Of a stretch of DNA of 64,000 nucleotides, positions 11,258 to 22,675 are shown piece by piece. The stretch lies in the NCBI GenBank assembly GCA_946902985.2, contig OX336388.2, positions 1,700,381,978 to 1,700,445,977 on the forward strand, written 5' to 3'. The stretch comes from Meconema thalassinum. Taxonomy: Eukaryota; Arthropoda; Insecta; Orthoptera; Tettigoniidae. Every line of letters starts with the position of its first letter. The stretch's first letter is position 1. Both the position numbers and the translations under genes were made by a program. The notes below the pieces were generated by a model that was given only the letters and a program-made list of their open reading frames with translations, was not told the origin of the DNA and made no database searches.

Positions 11258-12938
11258 TGGTGTATTCTTTGAATACACGGTACGAGAGATATAATGTCTA
11301 TTGCTCTTTGCATGTTCATTTCTTCCTTCCTCTTTGCCAAACACCAACAGTGATCATCTGTTTTCTCCTTGTTGGGCATATCTCTTATGTCTTCATAAGT
11401 ATGTTTCAGATATATAACTTCTGTGATCCACCTAGCGTCATCTCGCAGCGAATCTCTGAAGCTCCTCAATTCTTCCTGGTGCTAGAGGACTTACTTATCC
11501 ATTTGGTCACCAGATCCTGTTACCATCGTCAGCTATTTTCTCTTAGAGCAAGAGGACTACGTCCACTTCTTTACTCACCATGCTGCGCTAGTATCAACTG
11601 TGATCAACTCTTAGAAGACCAGCTCAGCAAGAGAAGATAAATGTTTTATTTTTAAGTTGGCAATGTTTATATGTTCTCCTTTTGTTTCCTACCCCCACTC
11701 TCTCCCCTTCCTAGGACCTTCCGTGCTTCGTTGAGCTGCTCTCACTTCTCAGTCGGCAGTTGAATCAATCAGTTAAGGCTCAACCAGAGCCAGCCTCCTG
11801 ACCTAACGAGGCATTTTTTAAAATTCCACGCCATGTTGGAACTCTAAGCATCAGTGAGGAACTTCACTTCGACATGCAACAAAGATAAGTACCTTCTTCA
11901 AGTTTTAACCTCATCTTCATGGTTTTAACTTCCACGTGTTTTAATGATACTTTTATAGACAGTGTGAAAGTATTTATTTTGGGGAAAAAATCATTCTTCG
12001 TGGGATTTGCCATGTTGAGCTTTCGCTTGTACAAGCCGACTTTACCATAAAGAGCTTTTATTAAGCTATTATAATGAGAAATCCTCTCTCTACGTGGGAT
12101 ATTATCTAATTACCCGCTGTCTATAATTCAACAAGCTAGTTCCTCCGCTGGATTTACATTAGCCCCATTTTACTACTAAGATTGTTCTGGAACTTTCCAG
12201 ATTCGGTACTCAATCTACGAGTCCTGCCGTCATGTATTTCTCACGTACTTGTGAGAATTCTGTTTAAAACTGAATTATCTTACTTCTAAATTACTACATA
12301 GTGAAGTTTCGTCCACCGCGGGAATTTTCTATAGCGCATTTAATTGTACTTTACAACTTTCTCAAGAAACAGACTCTCACTTATCTAGTGAAACCAGTTA
12401 TTTTCATCATTGCAATAACTTTCTTTTCCATAAACTTTGTGTCTCCACAGTGAACTTTACATATGTTTCAATGAACTATAGTGAAAACCAGTGCTTGCTC
12501 AACTTTTCTACCGCGTCGCGATCGTCCGCTTATATTCAAATAAGGCCATGAACATTTTCCTTAATTCCCATTTCTCTTTCCTAAACCTCTCACTAACAAT
12601 CTGCAATAAACTTTTAATCTAGGTCTGTTCCAATAAGGTGTCATTCCAAGAAGTGCCCTTCCATTTTGTTGGTTTATCATTAAGTATCTCTGTATAATCT
12701 TTGTGATACGTGTCTAGCACACGTTTCAAACTTACATTGTTCCTCCCTTCAAAATTAGGGAAAACAATTCTCTACACTCTTGAGCGAGTCATGTTCAGGT
12801 TTCACGAAATGGAAACTGTCCCATTTGGCGAGTGATTCCTGCTCAACCTTGGGAAGTCTAGAACTTTCCCTTTCACTTTCTTCAGGTTTCACAGTAAGTG
12901 ACCTGCCCTCTTTGTATAATTCTCATATATTAATTCTG

Positions 12939-12946
12939 TATAAATA
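12939..12946 (+). promoter_or_regulatory. LTR core promoter candidate (TATAAATA)
   Basis: TATAAATA is preserved at the matching place in the 3' LTR (21452-21459). It lies about 350 bp upstream of the AATAAA, the expected order for an LTR promoter and terminator. Confidence 0.45.
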
Positions 12947-13288
12947 TAAGAAGTTGTAGGAACTTCTATTTTATTTTTCACGTTGTTATTATTGTTATTT
13001 TCAAAGTTGTCACTTTCTCTAGAACATTCTTGCCAGAATTTCTTAAGGTGCACTTTTTGTACTTCAATTCACGTTCAAGCTTTAATTATTTCATTGCTCA
13101 TTTGTTTAAATCTTATAAAGATTTTAGAAACATGTAAGGTTTGAAACCTTGTAAATTGTCAATTGCCTGGAGCAACCGTTTAATGTTGAGAGGTCTGCGA
13201 CCCTATTTGTTAAAAAGTTCAAACGAACCATGTTTATTAAAATTATATTGCATAATTGTTAATTTCCTCAAACTTTTTATAATTGTAA

Positions 13289-13294
13289 AATAAA
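13289..13294 (+). terminator. LTR polyadenylation signal candidate (AATAAA)
   Basis: AATAAA is followed by CAAATC and then a T-rich stretch. The functional copy would be the one in the 3' LTR (21802-21807), where the sequence is identical. Confidence 0.45.
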
Positions 13295-14165
13295 CAAATC
13301 TTTTCCCTTCGCTTTTTCATTTTCGAATATAAAGTTTAGGCAAAATCCTGTCTTCCTTGACTCTCCTCACTCAATGATATTAAAATCATTAATAGAGCTT
13401 TCACTATTTGTTGCATTTGAGCAAGAACTCTTAATTTTCACCTTACTAAAGTTCTTCTTAGCGTTAATAGCTAATTCTAATTGGCCAGTAAGGCAAGTAA
13501 AGTTCGCTAAGCCAACTACCTGCTTGTGGAGACCCTCTCCGAAAACTTATGGTCAATTTTCTAAAAAATAAGTGTTTTTTTTGTCTAAACTTTTAGCCGG
13601 CTCCTCGCTGAGTAAAAGCTTAGCCATTTTTCAATGCAACCATTGGTTCATTTACCAAGATTACCCAATAAGGCATAATCTTTTACCATATTCCTTCTTA
13701 GAGACACTTGGTCGCCCTTACAGGAACTCCATAATTTTGGAAATTGAAAATACCAAACCTGAGTTAAATCATTGGCATTCTTTGAATTACTTTGTAAAAC
13801 CTAATTTCTTTGAGAAGACATACAGTAAATTTGTTCCTCTCAGTCTTGCCAGACCATCACCCTTCCCCATAGTACTTTTATACATGCTTGGAAGGAAATA
13901 TACTAAAGCCTCTCTCTTGCAAACCGCCCAAGTCCTAGCTGCGGTTCCCGTTAGCCTCGACCAAGCTCGTACCTACTTTAGGTATCCGAGAGTTAATTTC
14001 CATTGGCAACTGCCTCTAAGGGTATTTAAATCTCAACTTATTAATTTTGTGGGACTCTCCTCCTATTTTTCTATCCTTCTTTTCCAATCCCAAATCTACT
14101 TTCTTCTCTTAATCATCTTCCCTTGGTGGGTGGGTTATTCCTCATCCTATAATCTACCCAAAATT

Positions 14166-14183
14166 TGGTCCCAGAAACCCGGG
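14166..14183 (+). promoter_or_regulatory. Primer-binding site of the BEL element
   Basis: TGGTCCCAGAAACCCGGG begins five bases after the 5' LTR. It opens with TGG, complementary to a tRNA 3' CCA. The exact priming tRNA cannot be fixed without the host tRNA set. Confidence 0.6.
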
Positions 14184-14426
14184 AGAGCCCATTTTTTCTT
14201 TTCTCTTTTTAAAATAGTGTCATTTGACAATACTTTGCATATTTCTAATATCTGTGTTGAATATTTCAGCTATAACCACATCGTGCAAAGCCTGTGAACG
14301 GGAAAGAGGCCGCTCCTGTCTCCTATGGTGTGTCCCATTCTTTCTACTCATTCGCTGCTGCCAGCTTGACAGCATTTCCAAGGTTCCACAGTTTCGTGAG
14401 TTACATTTTCATTCATCTTCTTTAAT

Positions 14427-17400
14427 ATGGCTCCCACTGATAAGGATAAGGATGAAAAACTTACTTCTAAACGAGCATCCTATAAAGGGCAAATTACCCG
14501 ATTCAGAAGGTACATAAAAGAATTAGATCCCTCAGACGCGCAATTAGATTTGTTGAAACATCGTGTAAAGGATTTTGAACGTTCTTATGAAAACTACTGT
14601 AACATTCAAACTGAAATTGAAACTTGCATGCTCAATCAAACAGAAGATCGTGTCGAAGTAGAGAACTTATATTACGAAGGCATAGGTTCTGCTTTCAAAA
14701 TAATACGCCAACTCGAAGAGGAGCAGAAAAAGGACGCTTCTGTTCTTGGTTCCCTTCACGAACCCCAAACTTCCTTCCGTGAGGGCACTCACAAGCCCAA
14801 ACCTACTTTACCGAAAATTGATTTACCCCATTTTTCTGGAGATGAATCCACTTGGGATTCTTTCTATGAATTATTTTGCTCCCTTGTTCATGACAATGAA
14901 GACATTCAAGTCATTTACAAGTTTCATTACTTGAGATCTATCCTTCGAGGTCAAGCTTTGCAGTTAGTTGAAGCACTTCCTCTGCGTGCCGAAAATTACC
15001 CCATTGCCTTTAACTTATTAAAAGAAAGATATGGAAATTCACGTTTACGTATTCAACGCCATATTAAGGCTCTGTTTAACCTACCTGCGTCACAGCACAA
15101 TGACGTCACTAGTTTGCGTACTTTAATGGACACTACCCAACTCCACGTTAATGCTTTGTCCCAATTAGAGCAGCCTACTGAACATTGGGATACTTTCCTA
15201 ATACATTTAGTAGTTTCTAAAGTTGATGCTGCTACCCTCAAAGCTTGGGAAATTGAACTTTCTAAGGAAGACGACTACTCTTACGAGCATTTAGTCACTT
15301 TCATAAACGCTAGATGCCAACTTTTAACCGCTCTAGCTAATCAAAGTGAACCTTCATCTCCTAGTTCCAAATTCGAATTAATGTCCATCAAATCCAAAAG
15401 TGAACGCTCAGCGTCCAATACCCAAAAACCCGGGTCCAGCTCATCCAAATTCAAATCAAACTCCACTGGTTACCCAACTAGGTCTAGTGAACGTCGTGTT
15501 GCTAGCTCTATTGTTTTAAACACGCAAAGTGAACCTCGCAAAAGTTTAAACGAACCTGTAAAGTGCATTCTTTGTAAAGATCCCCATGCCCTATACCTCT
15601 GCAAATCCTTTAAAGAAATGTCAGTCGATGACAGACGAAAATTAGTCGCTCAAAACAAACATTGTTTCAACTGCCTAGCGCCCACGCATTCTGCTTCTAA
15701 CTGTAAGTCCACAAGACTTTGCTACCATTGTGAAAAGGCTCATCATACTCTGCTACATCGTCATGATCAGGCAAGGTCATCGACAGCATCTACTTCGCCG
15801 AAAAATGATAGTGCTAACAATTCTAATGCTTCATCTTATATTCAAAATGCTAAGTCCATTCGCAGTGCGCAAGTATTGTTGTCTACTGTCCAAATTGACG
15901 TTCAGGATAACTTTGGCAACTGGGTCCGTGCACGCGGCCTTCTAGATTCAGCCGCAACTCATGATTTTGTGTCCAATTCCTTGATTAGAAAACTAGGCCT
16001 ACCTGTAAACCCCACTTCTATCAACGTGTCGGGCATCAACAGCTCAAAATCGCAAGCTTTACGATTCTCAAAGCTAACTATAAGAGATACTTGTCATAGA
16101 AACAACTTTCTTAAACTTAATTGTCTAATTCTTAATAGCATTGGAGAAGACACTCCAAGTCACTCTGTGGATATTTCAGGGTTAAACATTCCCTCGCATT
16201 TAAAGCTAGCCGATCCTTGTTTTAATATGCAGAACCCTATTGACATACTTTTTAGTGCCAATGTTTTCTGGAATTGCCTACGCAAACAGGTTCGTAAATT
16301 ATCCTCAAATGTGGTCGCCAGAGACACTAATTTTGGATGGATCGTCACAGAGCAACTTTCTCATTATTCTCCTCAACCCGCATCGCAATGTTACTTCTCC
16401 AATACTGACCTGGAACAGTTTTGGAGGCTTGAAAATTTTGATTCTCCTAATGTAACTTCTTCAGAAAATGAATTCTGTGAGCAACTTTTTTTGAACACGA
16501 CCACTCGTTCTTCTGATGGCCGGTTCGTCGTTCAAATGCCAAGATTATACAATCCCCCCAAACTTATTAACTCTCAGCCTAAAGCTCGAAAAGCCCTCTT
16601 TGCTATCGAGAGCAAATTCAAAAAAGAACCCCTTGTCAAAAAGCAGTACACTGAGTTCATGGATGAGTATGAAAGCTTAGATCATATGGAGGTTGTTAAC
16701 AAATCCGATGATGAATTGCACCCCCCAATTGAAACGGTTTATTTAAATCATCATCCTGTGTGGAAAAACCCTCTTGTAAAAGATAAAATTCGAGTTGTTT
16801 TCAATGGTTCATCACCCGACGTTAATGGCAACAGCCTTAACGACACTCTTTATTCTGGTCCTGCTATTCAATCAGATTTATCTGCTATACTCTTAAATTT
16901 TCGATTATTTCCCATAGCTGTCATAGCCGACATAAAACAGATGTACCGTCAAGTGTTAATTCAACCAGAACAACGAGATCTTCAAAGAATCTTGTGGCGT
17001 GATGAAACCAGTAAGCCCATTAAGGTATTTCGCTTGAAAACGGTTACTTATGGCTTAAAACCCTCTGCTTTCCTTGCTATCCGATCCCTACACTTGCTAG
17101 CCTCTCAAGATGGTCATTTATTTAACCCCAAAGCCTCTGAAGCACTAACTACGTCATTCTATGTCGACGATTATTTGCAATCCTTCCCCTCTTTGGAGGA
17201 AGCTTCTTTTGTGTCTTTAGAACTTCAAGCATTACTAAGGAATGGAGGTTTTCCACTTCATAAGTGGAACTCCAACTCCCCTGAGTTTCTCGCTCAGTTT
17301 CCCACCGAAGACGTAGATCCTTCTTCTGTCGAAATTTGTGGTAACTCCGAATCTATAAAAACTCTAGGAGTTCACTGGTGCACTAGCACTGACACTCTTA

Positions 17401-19730
17401 TCTATAAAGTTTCGCTCGCAGAAGAGCTTCCTAATACAAAAAGACAAATTCTCTCTGAAATTGCAAAAATTTTTGATCCACTGCAATTCCTTGCTCCAGT
17501 TATCGTCATAGCCAAACTCTTCATGCAAGAGCTTTGGTCACTTAAATGTGAATGGGATGACGCTGTCCCTCTTTCTTTTCTTAATCGTTGGCTCTCGTTT
17601 CGCAGCAATTTGCTGGATCTTTCCCTTATTGAAATTCCCAGGAATTTAATCAGCTCTCATTCTAATGCATCTTTTTTCCTTCATGTGTTCGCGGACAGTT
17701 CCGAAAAAGCTTATGGTTGCTGTGCATATTTAGTTTATCACGATTCACTCTATGGATCTCTAGTTTCCAACCTTGTTTGCGCCAAATCGAAGGTCGCTCC
17801 TCTTAAAACTATCACTTTGCCTAGGCTCGAACTGTGCGCTGCACTCATGGCTGCAGAACTTGTCAAGAAATTACGGGAAGTATTAAAGGTCGAATTCTCG
17901 CAAATCTATCTTTGGAGCGATTCCATGATCGCCCTTGCTTGGATCGCCAAGAACCCCTCTCACTGGCAAACTTTCGTTGCAAACAGGGTTTCCAAAATTC
18001 AAACTCTTTCTTCTGGATGTCAATGGAGGCATGTTCCCAGTGCGGATAATCCAGCTGATATCATCTCTCGTGGTTGTTTTCCCTCTCAATTGGCAGCTTC
18101 CCAATTGTACTGGCATGGGCCCTCGTGGCTAATCGACGAATCTTCCTCATGGCCTTCTAAACCCCCAGCTACAAACTCCAACTTGCCTGACGCTAAAGTA
18201 CCTCTACCCATTGCTTCGTGTCTTGTTTCCAACGCATCTCATCCTTTGTTGTCCCGCTATTCTTCTTTTCATAAATTACTACGGATTGTCGCCTATCTCC
18301 TTAGATGGAAATATCTTGTGGTTGACCAACCTCTCCTCCCTAAACCACACCTTACCAATCATGAATTGAATCTCGCTACCATTAAGATTTTACAACTGAC
18401 ACAGCAAGAAGCCTTTTCTTCTGAATTGTCATTGCTTTCTTCTAAAAGAGATCTTCCCAAATCCAGCCGTCTTCGTGCTTTAGCTCCGTTTCTTGATGAC
18501 CATGGGTTACTCAGGGTAGGTGGAAGGCTCTCGCAATCTTTACTCTCTGAGGACAAAAAGCATCCCGTTATTTTGCCTTCCAAACATCATGTAACTTCCT
18601 TAATTATACGTGACTTTCATTACCGTAATCTTCATGTTGGTACACGTACTCTGCTTTGCCTCTTAAGGGAAAGGTACTGGATTATAAATGGAATTCATGA
18701 AGTTTCTTCTGTAATTCATAAGTGCATTCCTTGTTTCAAAGCGAAACCTAAAATCCACACTCAATTAATGAGCGATCTGCCCTCTTTTCGTTCTTCTCCT
18801 ATACGCCCATTTGCTTTAACTGGCGTGGACTATATGGGTCCGTTCCAATATCAACGAAACTCTCCTGAAGCTAAACGCAAATTGTTTGGTAAGCTTTATG
18901 TTTCTCTTTTTGTTTGCATGGTTACCGGCGCAATCCACTTGGAACTAGTAACGAATGCTTCTACTTCTTATTTTTTATCAGCTGTCTCTCGTTTCACCGC
19001 TAGGCGTGGTGTTCCTTCTGAGATGTTCTCTGATAACGCTTCCACCTTTCAGGGCGCAGCTTCCCTGTGGAAGAAAGCTCTCACTTCCTCTCCAGCCATG
19101 GAACAAATCTCTAATTTTTCTTATTCAAAAGGTTTCAAATGGCGCTTTATACCTCCTTACGCTCCTCATCACGGTGGTAGGTGGGAATCTTGCGTAAAGC
19201 TCACTAAACGTCATTTAAGAAAAGTCTTAGGTAATCGAATTCTGACTTACGAAGAATTCAATTCACTGTCTGTTCTGATTGAAGGTGTTGTTAATTCTCG
19301 ACCTTTAACTCCGCTGTCCAATGACCCTGATGACCTGCTTCCACTTACACCTGGTCACTTCCTTATAGGCACTTCTCTTTCTGCCCCTCCTCCTCTTCCC
19401 AATTCTTACAGGGATTCTAATTTACCTATTGTTTGGCGGAAACTCGAAGCCCTCCGTAATTCTTTTTGGAAGAGATGGAACTTGGAATATTTAACTTCCT
19501 TGCAACGGAGGCAGAAGTGGTTTCTTTCCAGTCCCGACATTAAGGTGGGGGACTTGGTCTTGGTTAGGGATGTTTCACCCCCCCCCCCCCCCCTAGTATG
19601 GATTTCTGGTAGGGTGACCGAATGTTACCCTGGGAGAGATGGGAGAGTCAGGGTGGCCAGAATCTTGACCACAAATGGACCGATCACAAGACCACTGTCT
19701 TTGATCGCTCCGCTGCCAATAAATGTGTAA
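14427..19730 (+). CDS. BEL/Pao gag-pol polyprotein, single open frame of 1,767 codons
   Basis: Domains in order: a gag region with the DUF1759-type stretch from residue about 126 (LPKIDLPHFSGDESTWDSF); zinc knuckles from residue 380 (CILCKDPHALYLC, CFNCLAPTHSASNC, CYHCEKAHHTLLH); an aspartic protease with LLDSAA at D507; RT with FNGSS near 790, IADIKQMYRQV and YVDD at 912-915; RNase H with FADSS (D1090), LELCAA (E1135) and WSDS; an integrase zinc module (H1403 to CIPC near 1433) and core D1468, D1536 and E1587 (PHHGGRWES); and a C-terminal DUF5641 domain ending SLIAPLPINV. All catalytic positions I expect are present. The protease triad reads DSA rather than the commoner DSG. Gag and pol are in one frame with no shift. 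A run of 16 C at 19578-19593 encodes PPPPP near the end and could slip. It would act in cytoplasmic particles and in nuclear integration. Confidence 0.97.
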   Translation: MAPTDKDKDEKLTSKRASYKGQITRFRRYIKELDPSDAQLDLLKHRVKDFERSYENYCNIQTEIETCMLNQTEDRVEVENLYYEGIGSAFKIIRQLEEEQKKDASVLGSLHEPQTSFREGTHKPKPTLPKIDLPHFSGDESTWDSFYELFCSLVHDNEDIQVIYKFHYLRSILRGQALQLVEALPLRAENYPIAFNLLKERYGNSRLRIQRHIKALFNLPASQHNDVTSLRTLMDTTQLHVNALSQLEQPTEHWDTFLIHLVVSKVDAATLKAWEIELSKEDDYSYEHLVTFINARCQLLTALANQSEPSSPSSKFELMSIKSKSERSASNTQKPGSSSSKFKSNSTGYPTRSSERRVASSIVLNTQSEPRKSLNEPVKCILCKDPHALYLCKSFKEMSVDDRRKLVAQNKHCFNCLAPTHSASNCKSTRLCYHCEKAHHTLLHRHDQARSSTASTSPKNDSANNSNASSYIQNAKSIRSAQVLLSTVQIDVQDNFGNWVRARGLLDSAATHDFVSNSLIRKLGLPVNPTSINVSGINSSKSQALRFSKLTIRDTCHRNNFLKLNCLILNSIGEDTPSHSVDISGLNIPSHLKLADPCFNMQNPIDILFSANVFWNCLRKQVRKLSSNVVARDTNFGWIVTEQLSHYSPQPASQCYFSNTDLEQFWRLENFDSPNVTSSENEFCEQLFLNTTTRSSDGRFVVQMPRLYNPPKLINSQPKARKALFAIESKFKKEPLVKKQYTEFMDEYESLDHMEVVNKSDDELHPPIETVYLNHHPVWKNPLVKDKIRVVFNGSSPDVNGNSLNDTLYSGPAIQSDLSAILLNFRLFPIAVIADIKQMYRQVLIQPEQRDLQRILWRDETSKPIKVFRLKTVTYGLKPSAFLAIRSLHLLASQDGHLFNPKASEALTTSFYVDDYLQSFPSLEEASFVSLELQALLRNGGFPLHKWNSNSPEFLAQFPTEDVDPSSVEICGNSESIKTLGVHWCTSTDTLIYKVSLAEELPNTKRQILSEIAKIFDPLQFLAPVIVIAKLFMQELWSLKCEWDDAVPLSFLNRWLSFRSNLLDLSLIEIPRNLISSHSNASFFLHVFADSSEKAYGCCAYLVYHDSLYGSLVSNLVCAKSKVAPLKTITLPRLELCAALMAAELVKKLREVLKVEFSQIYLWSDSMIALAWIAKNPSHWQTFVANRVSKIQTLSSGCQWRHVPSADNPADIISRGCFPSQLAASQLYWHGPSWLIDESSSWPSKPPATNSNLPDAKVPLPIASCLVSNASHPLLSRYSSFHKLLRIVAYLLRWKYLVVDQPLLPKPHLTNHELNLATIKILQLTQQEAFSSELSLLSSKRDLPKSSRLRALAPFLDDHGLLRVGGRLSQSLLSEDKKHPVILPSKHHVTSLIIRDFHYRNLHVGTRTLLCLLRERYWIINGIHEVSSVIHKCIPCFKAKPKIHTQLMSDLPSFRSSPIRPFALTGVDYMGPFQYQRNSPEAKRKLFGKLYVSLFVCMVTGAIHLELVTNASTSYFLSAVSRFTARRGVPSEMFSDNASTFQGAASLWKKALTSSPAMEQISNFSYSKGFKWRFIPPYAPHHGGRWESCVKLTKRHLRKVLGNRILTYEEFNSLSVLIEGVVNSRPLTPLSNDPDDLLPLTPGHFLIGTSLSAPPPLPNSYRDSNLPIVWRKLEALRNSFWKRWNLEYLTSLQRRQKWFLSSPDIKVGDLVLVRDVSPPPPPLVWISGRVTECYPGRDGRVRVARILTTNGPITRPLSLIAPLPINV

Positions 19731-19769
19731 CTGTTTATTTGCTCGCTGTTGGTGTTTGTCCCCCCAGTA

Positions 19770-22675
19770 TGGTGTATTCTTTGAATACACGGTACGAGAG
19801 ATATAATGTCTATTGCTCTTTGCATGTTCATTTCTTCCTTCCTCTTTGCCAAACACCAACAGTGATCATCTGTTTTCTCCTTGTTGGGCATATCTCTTAT
19901 GTCTTCATAAGTATGTTTCAGATATATAACTTCTGTGATCCACCTAGCGTCATCTCGCAGCGAATCTCTGAAGCTCCTCAATTCTTCCTGGTGCTAGAGG
20001 ACTTACTTATCCATTTGGTCACCAGATCCTGTTACCATCGTCAGCTATTTTCTCTTAGAGCAAGAGGACTACGTCCACTTCTTTACTCACCATGCTGCGC
20101 TAGTATCAACTGTGATCAACTCTTAGAAGACCAGCTCAGCAAGAGAAGATAAATGTTTTATTTTTAAGTTGGCAATGTTTATATGTTCTCCTTTTGTTTC
20201 CTACCCCCACTCTCTCCCCTTCCTAGGACCTTCCGTGCTTCGTTGAGCTGCTCTCACTTCTCAGTCGGCAGTTGAATCAATCAGTTAAGGCTCAACCAGA
20301 GCCAGCCTCCTGACCTAACGAGGCATTTTTTAAAATTCCACGCCATGTTGGAACTCTAAGCATCAGTGAGGAACTTCACTTCGACATGCAACAAAGATAA
20401 GTACCTTCTTCAAGTTTTAACCTCATCTTCATGGTTTTAACTTCCACGTGTTTTTAATGATACTTTTATAGACAGTGTGAAAGTATTTATTTTGGGGCAA
20501 AAATCATTCTTCGTGGGATTTGCCATGTTGAGCTTTCGCTTGTACAAGCCGACTTTACCATAAAGAGCTTTTATTAAGCTATTCTAATGAGAAATCCTCT
20601 CTCTACGTGGGATATTATCTAATTACCCGCTGTCTATAATTCAACAAGCTAGTTCCTCCGCTGGATTTACATTAGCCCCATTTTACTACTAAGATTGTTC
20701 TGGAACTTTCCAGATTCGGTACTCAATCTACGAGTCCTGCCGTCATGTATTTCTCACGTACTTGTGAGAATTCTGTTTAAAACTGAATTATCTTACTTCT
20801 AAATTACTACATAGTGAAGTTTCGTCCACCGCGGGAATTTTCTATAGCGCATTTAATTGTACTTTACAACTTTCTCAAGAAACAGACTCTCACTTATCTA
20901 GTGAAACCAGTTATTTTCATCATTGCAATAACTTTCTTTTCCATAAACTTTGTGTCTCCACAGTGAACTTTTCATATGTTTCAATGAACTATAGTGAAAA
21001 CCAGTGCTTGCTCAACTTTTCTACCGCGTCGCGATCGTCCGCTTATATTCAAATAAGGCCATGAACATTTTCCTTAATTCCCATTTCTCTTTCCTAAACC
21101 TCTCACTAACAATCTGCAATAAACTTTTAATCTAGGTCTGTTCCAATAAGGTGTCATTCCAAGAAGTGCCCTTCCATTTTGTTGGTTTATCATTAAGTAT
21201 CTCTGTATAATCTTTGTGATACGTGTCTAGCACACGTTTCAAACTTACATTGTTCCTCCCTTCAAAATTAGGGAAAACAATTCTCTACACTCTTGAGCGA
21301 GTCATGTTCAGGTTTCACGAAATGGAAACTGTCCCATTTGGCGAGTGATTCCTGCTCAACCTTGGGAAGTCTAGAACTTTCCCTTTCACTTTCTTCAGGT
21401 TTCACAGTAAGTGACCTGCCATCTTTGTATAATTCTCATATATTTATTCTGTATAAATATAAGAAGTTGTAGGAACTTCTATTTTATTTTTCACGTTGTT
21501 ATTATTGTTATTTTCAAAGTTGTCACTTTCTCTAGAACATTCTTTCCAGAATTTCTTAAGGTGCACTTTTTGTACTTCAATTCACGTTCAAGCTTTAATT
21601 ATTTCATTGCTCATTTGTTTAAATCTTATAAAGATTTTAGAAACATGTAAGGTTTGAAACCTTGTAAATTGTCAATTGCCTGGAGCAACCGTTTAATGTT
21701 GAGAGGTCTGCGACCCTATTTGTTAAAAAGTTCAAATGAACCATGTTTATTAAAATTATATTGCATAATTGTTAATTTCCTCAAACTTTTTCTAATTGTA
21801 AAATAAACAAATCTTTTCCCTTCGCTTTTTCATTTTCGAATATAAAGTTTAGGCAAAATCCTGTCTTCCTTGACTCTCCTCACTCAATGATATTAAAATC
21901 ATTAATAGAGCTTTCACTATTTGTTGCATTTGAGCAAGAACTCTTAATTTTCACCTTACTAAAGTTCTTCTTAGCGTTAATAGCTAATTCTAATTGGCCA
22001 GTAAGGCAAGTAAAGTTCGCTAAGCCAACTACCTGCTTGTGGAGACCCTCTCCGAAAACTTATGGTCAATTTTCTAAAAAATAAGTGTTTTTTTTTTGTC
22101 TAAACTTTTAGCCGGCTCCTCGCTGAGTAAAAGCTTAGCCATTTTTCAATGCAACCATTGGTTCATTTACCAAGATTACCCAATAAGGCATAATCTTTTA
22201 CCATATTCCTTCTTAGAGACACTTGGTCGCCCTTACAGGAACTCCATAATTTTGGAAATTGAAAATACCAAACCTGAGTTAAATCATTGGCATTCTTTGA
22301 ATTACTTTGTAAAACCTAATTTCTTTGAGAAGACATACAGTAAATTTGTTCCTCTCAGTCTTGCCAGACCATCACCCTTCCCCATAGTACTTTTATACAT
22401 GCTTGGAAGGAAATATACTAAAGCCTCTCTCTTGCAAACCGCCCAAGTCCTAGCTGCGGTTCCCGTTAGCCTCGACCAAGCTCGTACCTACTTTAGGTAT
22501 CCGAGAGTTAATTTCCATTGGCAACTGCCTCTAAGGGTATTTAAATCTCAACTTATTAATTTTGTGGGACTCTCCTCCTATTTTTCTATCCTTCTTTTCC
22601 AATCCCAAATCTACTTTCTTCTCTTAATCATCTTCCCTTGGTGGGTGGGTTATTCCTCATCCTATAATCTACCCA
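19770..22675 (+). repeat. 3' LTR of the long BEL/Pao element
   Basis: 2,906 bp. It is three bases longer than the 5' LTR because of homopolymer T length changes near 20451 and 22088. Substitutions against the other LTR are spread along the length. Confidence 0.95.

Larger units (their letters stand above)
11258..14160 (+). repeat. 5' LTR of the long BEL/Pao element
   Basis: 2,903 bp. A likely TATA box lies at 12939 and a poly(A) signal at 13289-13294. This would make U3 about 1.7 kb, R about 0.3 kb and U5 about 0.85 kb. The region is pyrimidine-rich on the + strand in its last kilobase. Confidence 0.95.
11258..22675 (+). mobile_element. Apparently intact BEL/Pao LTR retrotransposon with 2.9-kb LTRs
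   Basis: Total 11,418 bp. LTRs are 11258-14160 and 19770-22675, starting TGGTGTATTC and ending ATCTACCCA. The flanks are CCACC at 11253-11257 and CCACC at 22676-22680, a perfect 5-bp target duplication. By eye the LTRs differ by eight substitutions and two small homopolymer indels over about 2,905 bp, so the insertion is recent. The 5.6-kb interior has a primer-binding site, a 240-bp leader and one uninterrupted gag-pol frame. The LTR length is very unusual for BEL/Pao, where a few hundred bases is common. No classical polypurine tract precedes the 3' LTR; the sequence there is TTTGTCCCCCCAGTA. Confidence 0.95.

Noticed and set aside
11140..11640. 166-codon open frame across the left edge of the BEL element
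   Set aside because: It joins flanking minisatellite to LTR sequence. The same LTR part is open at 19622-20152 only because the LTRs are copies.
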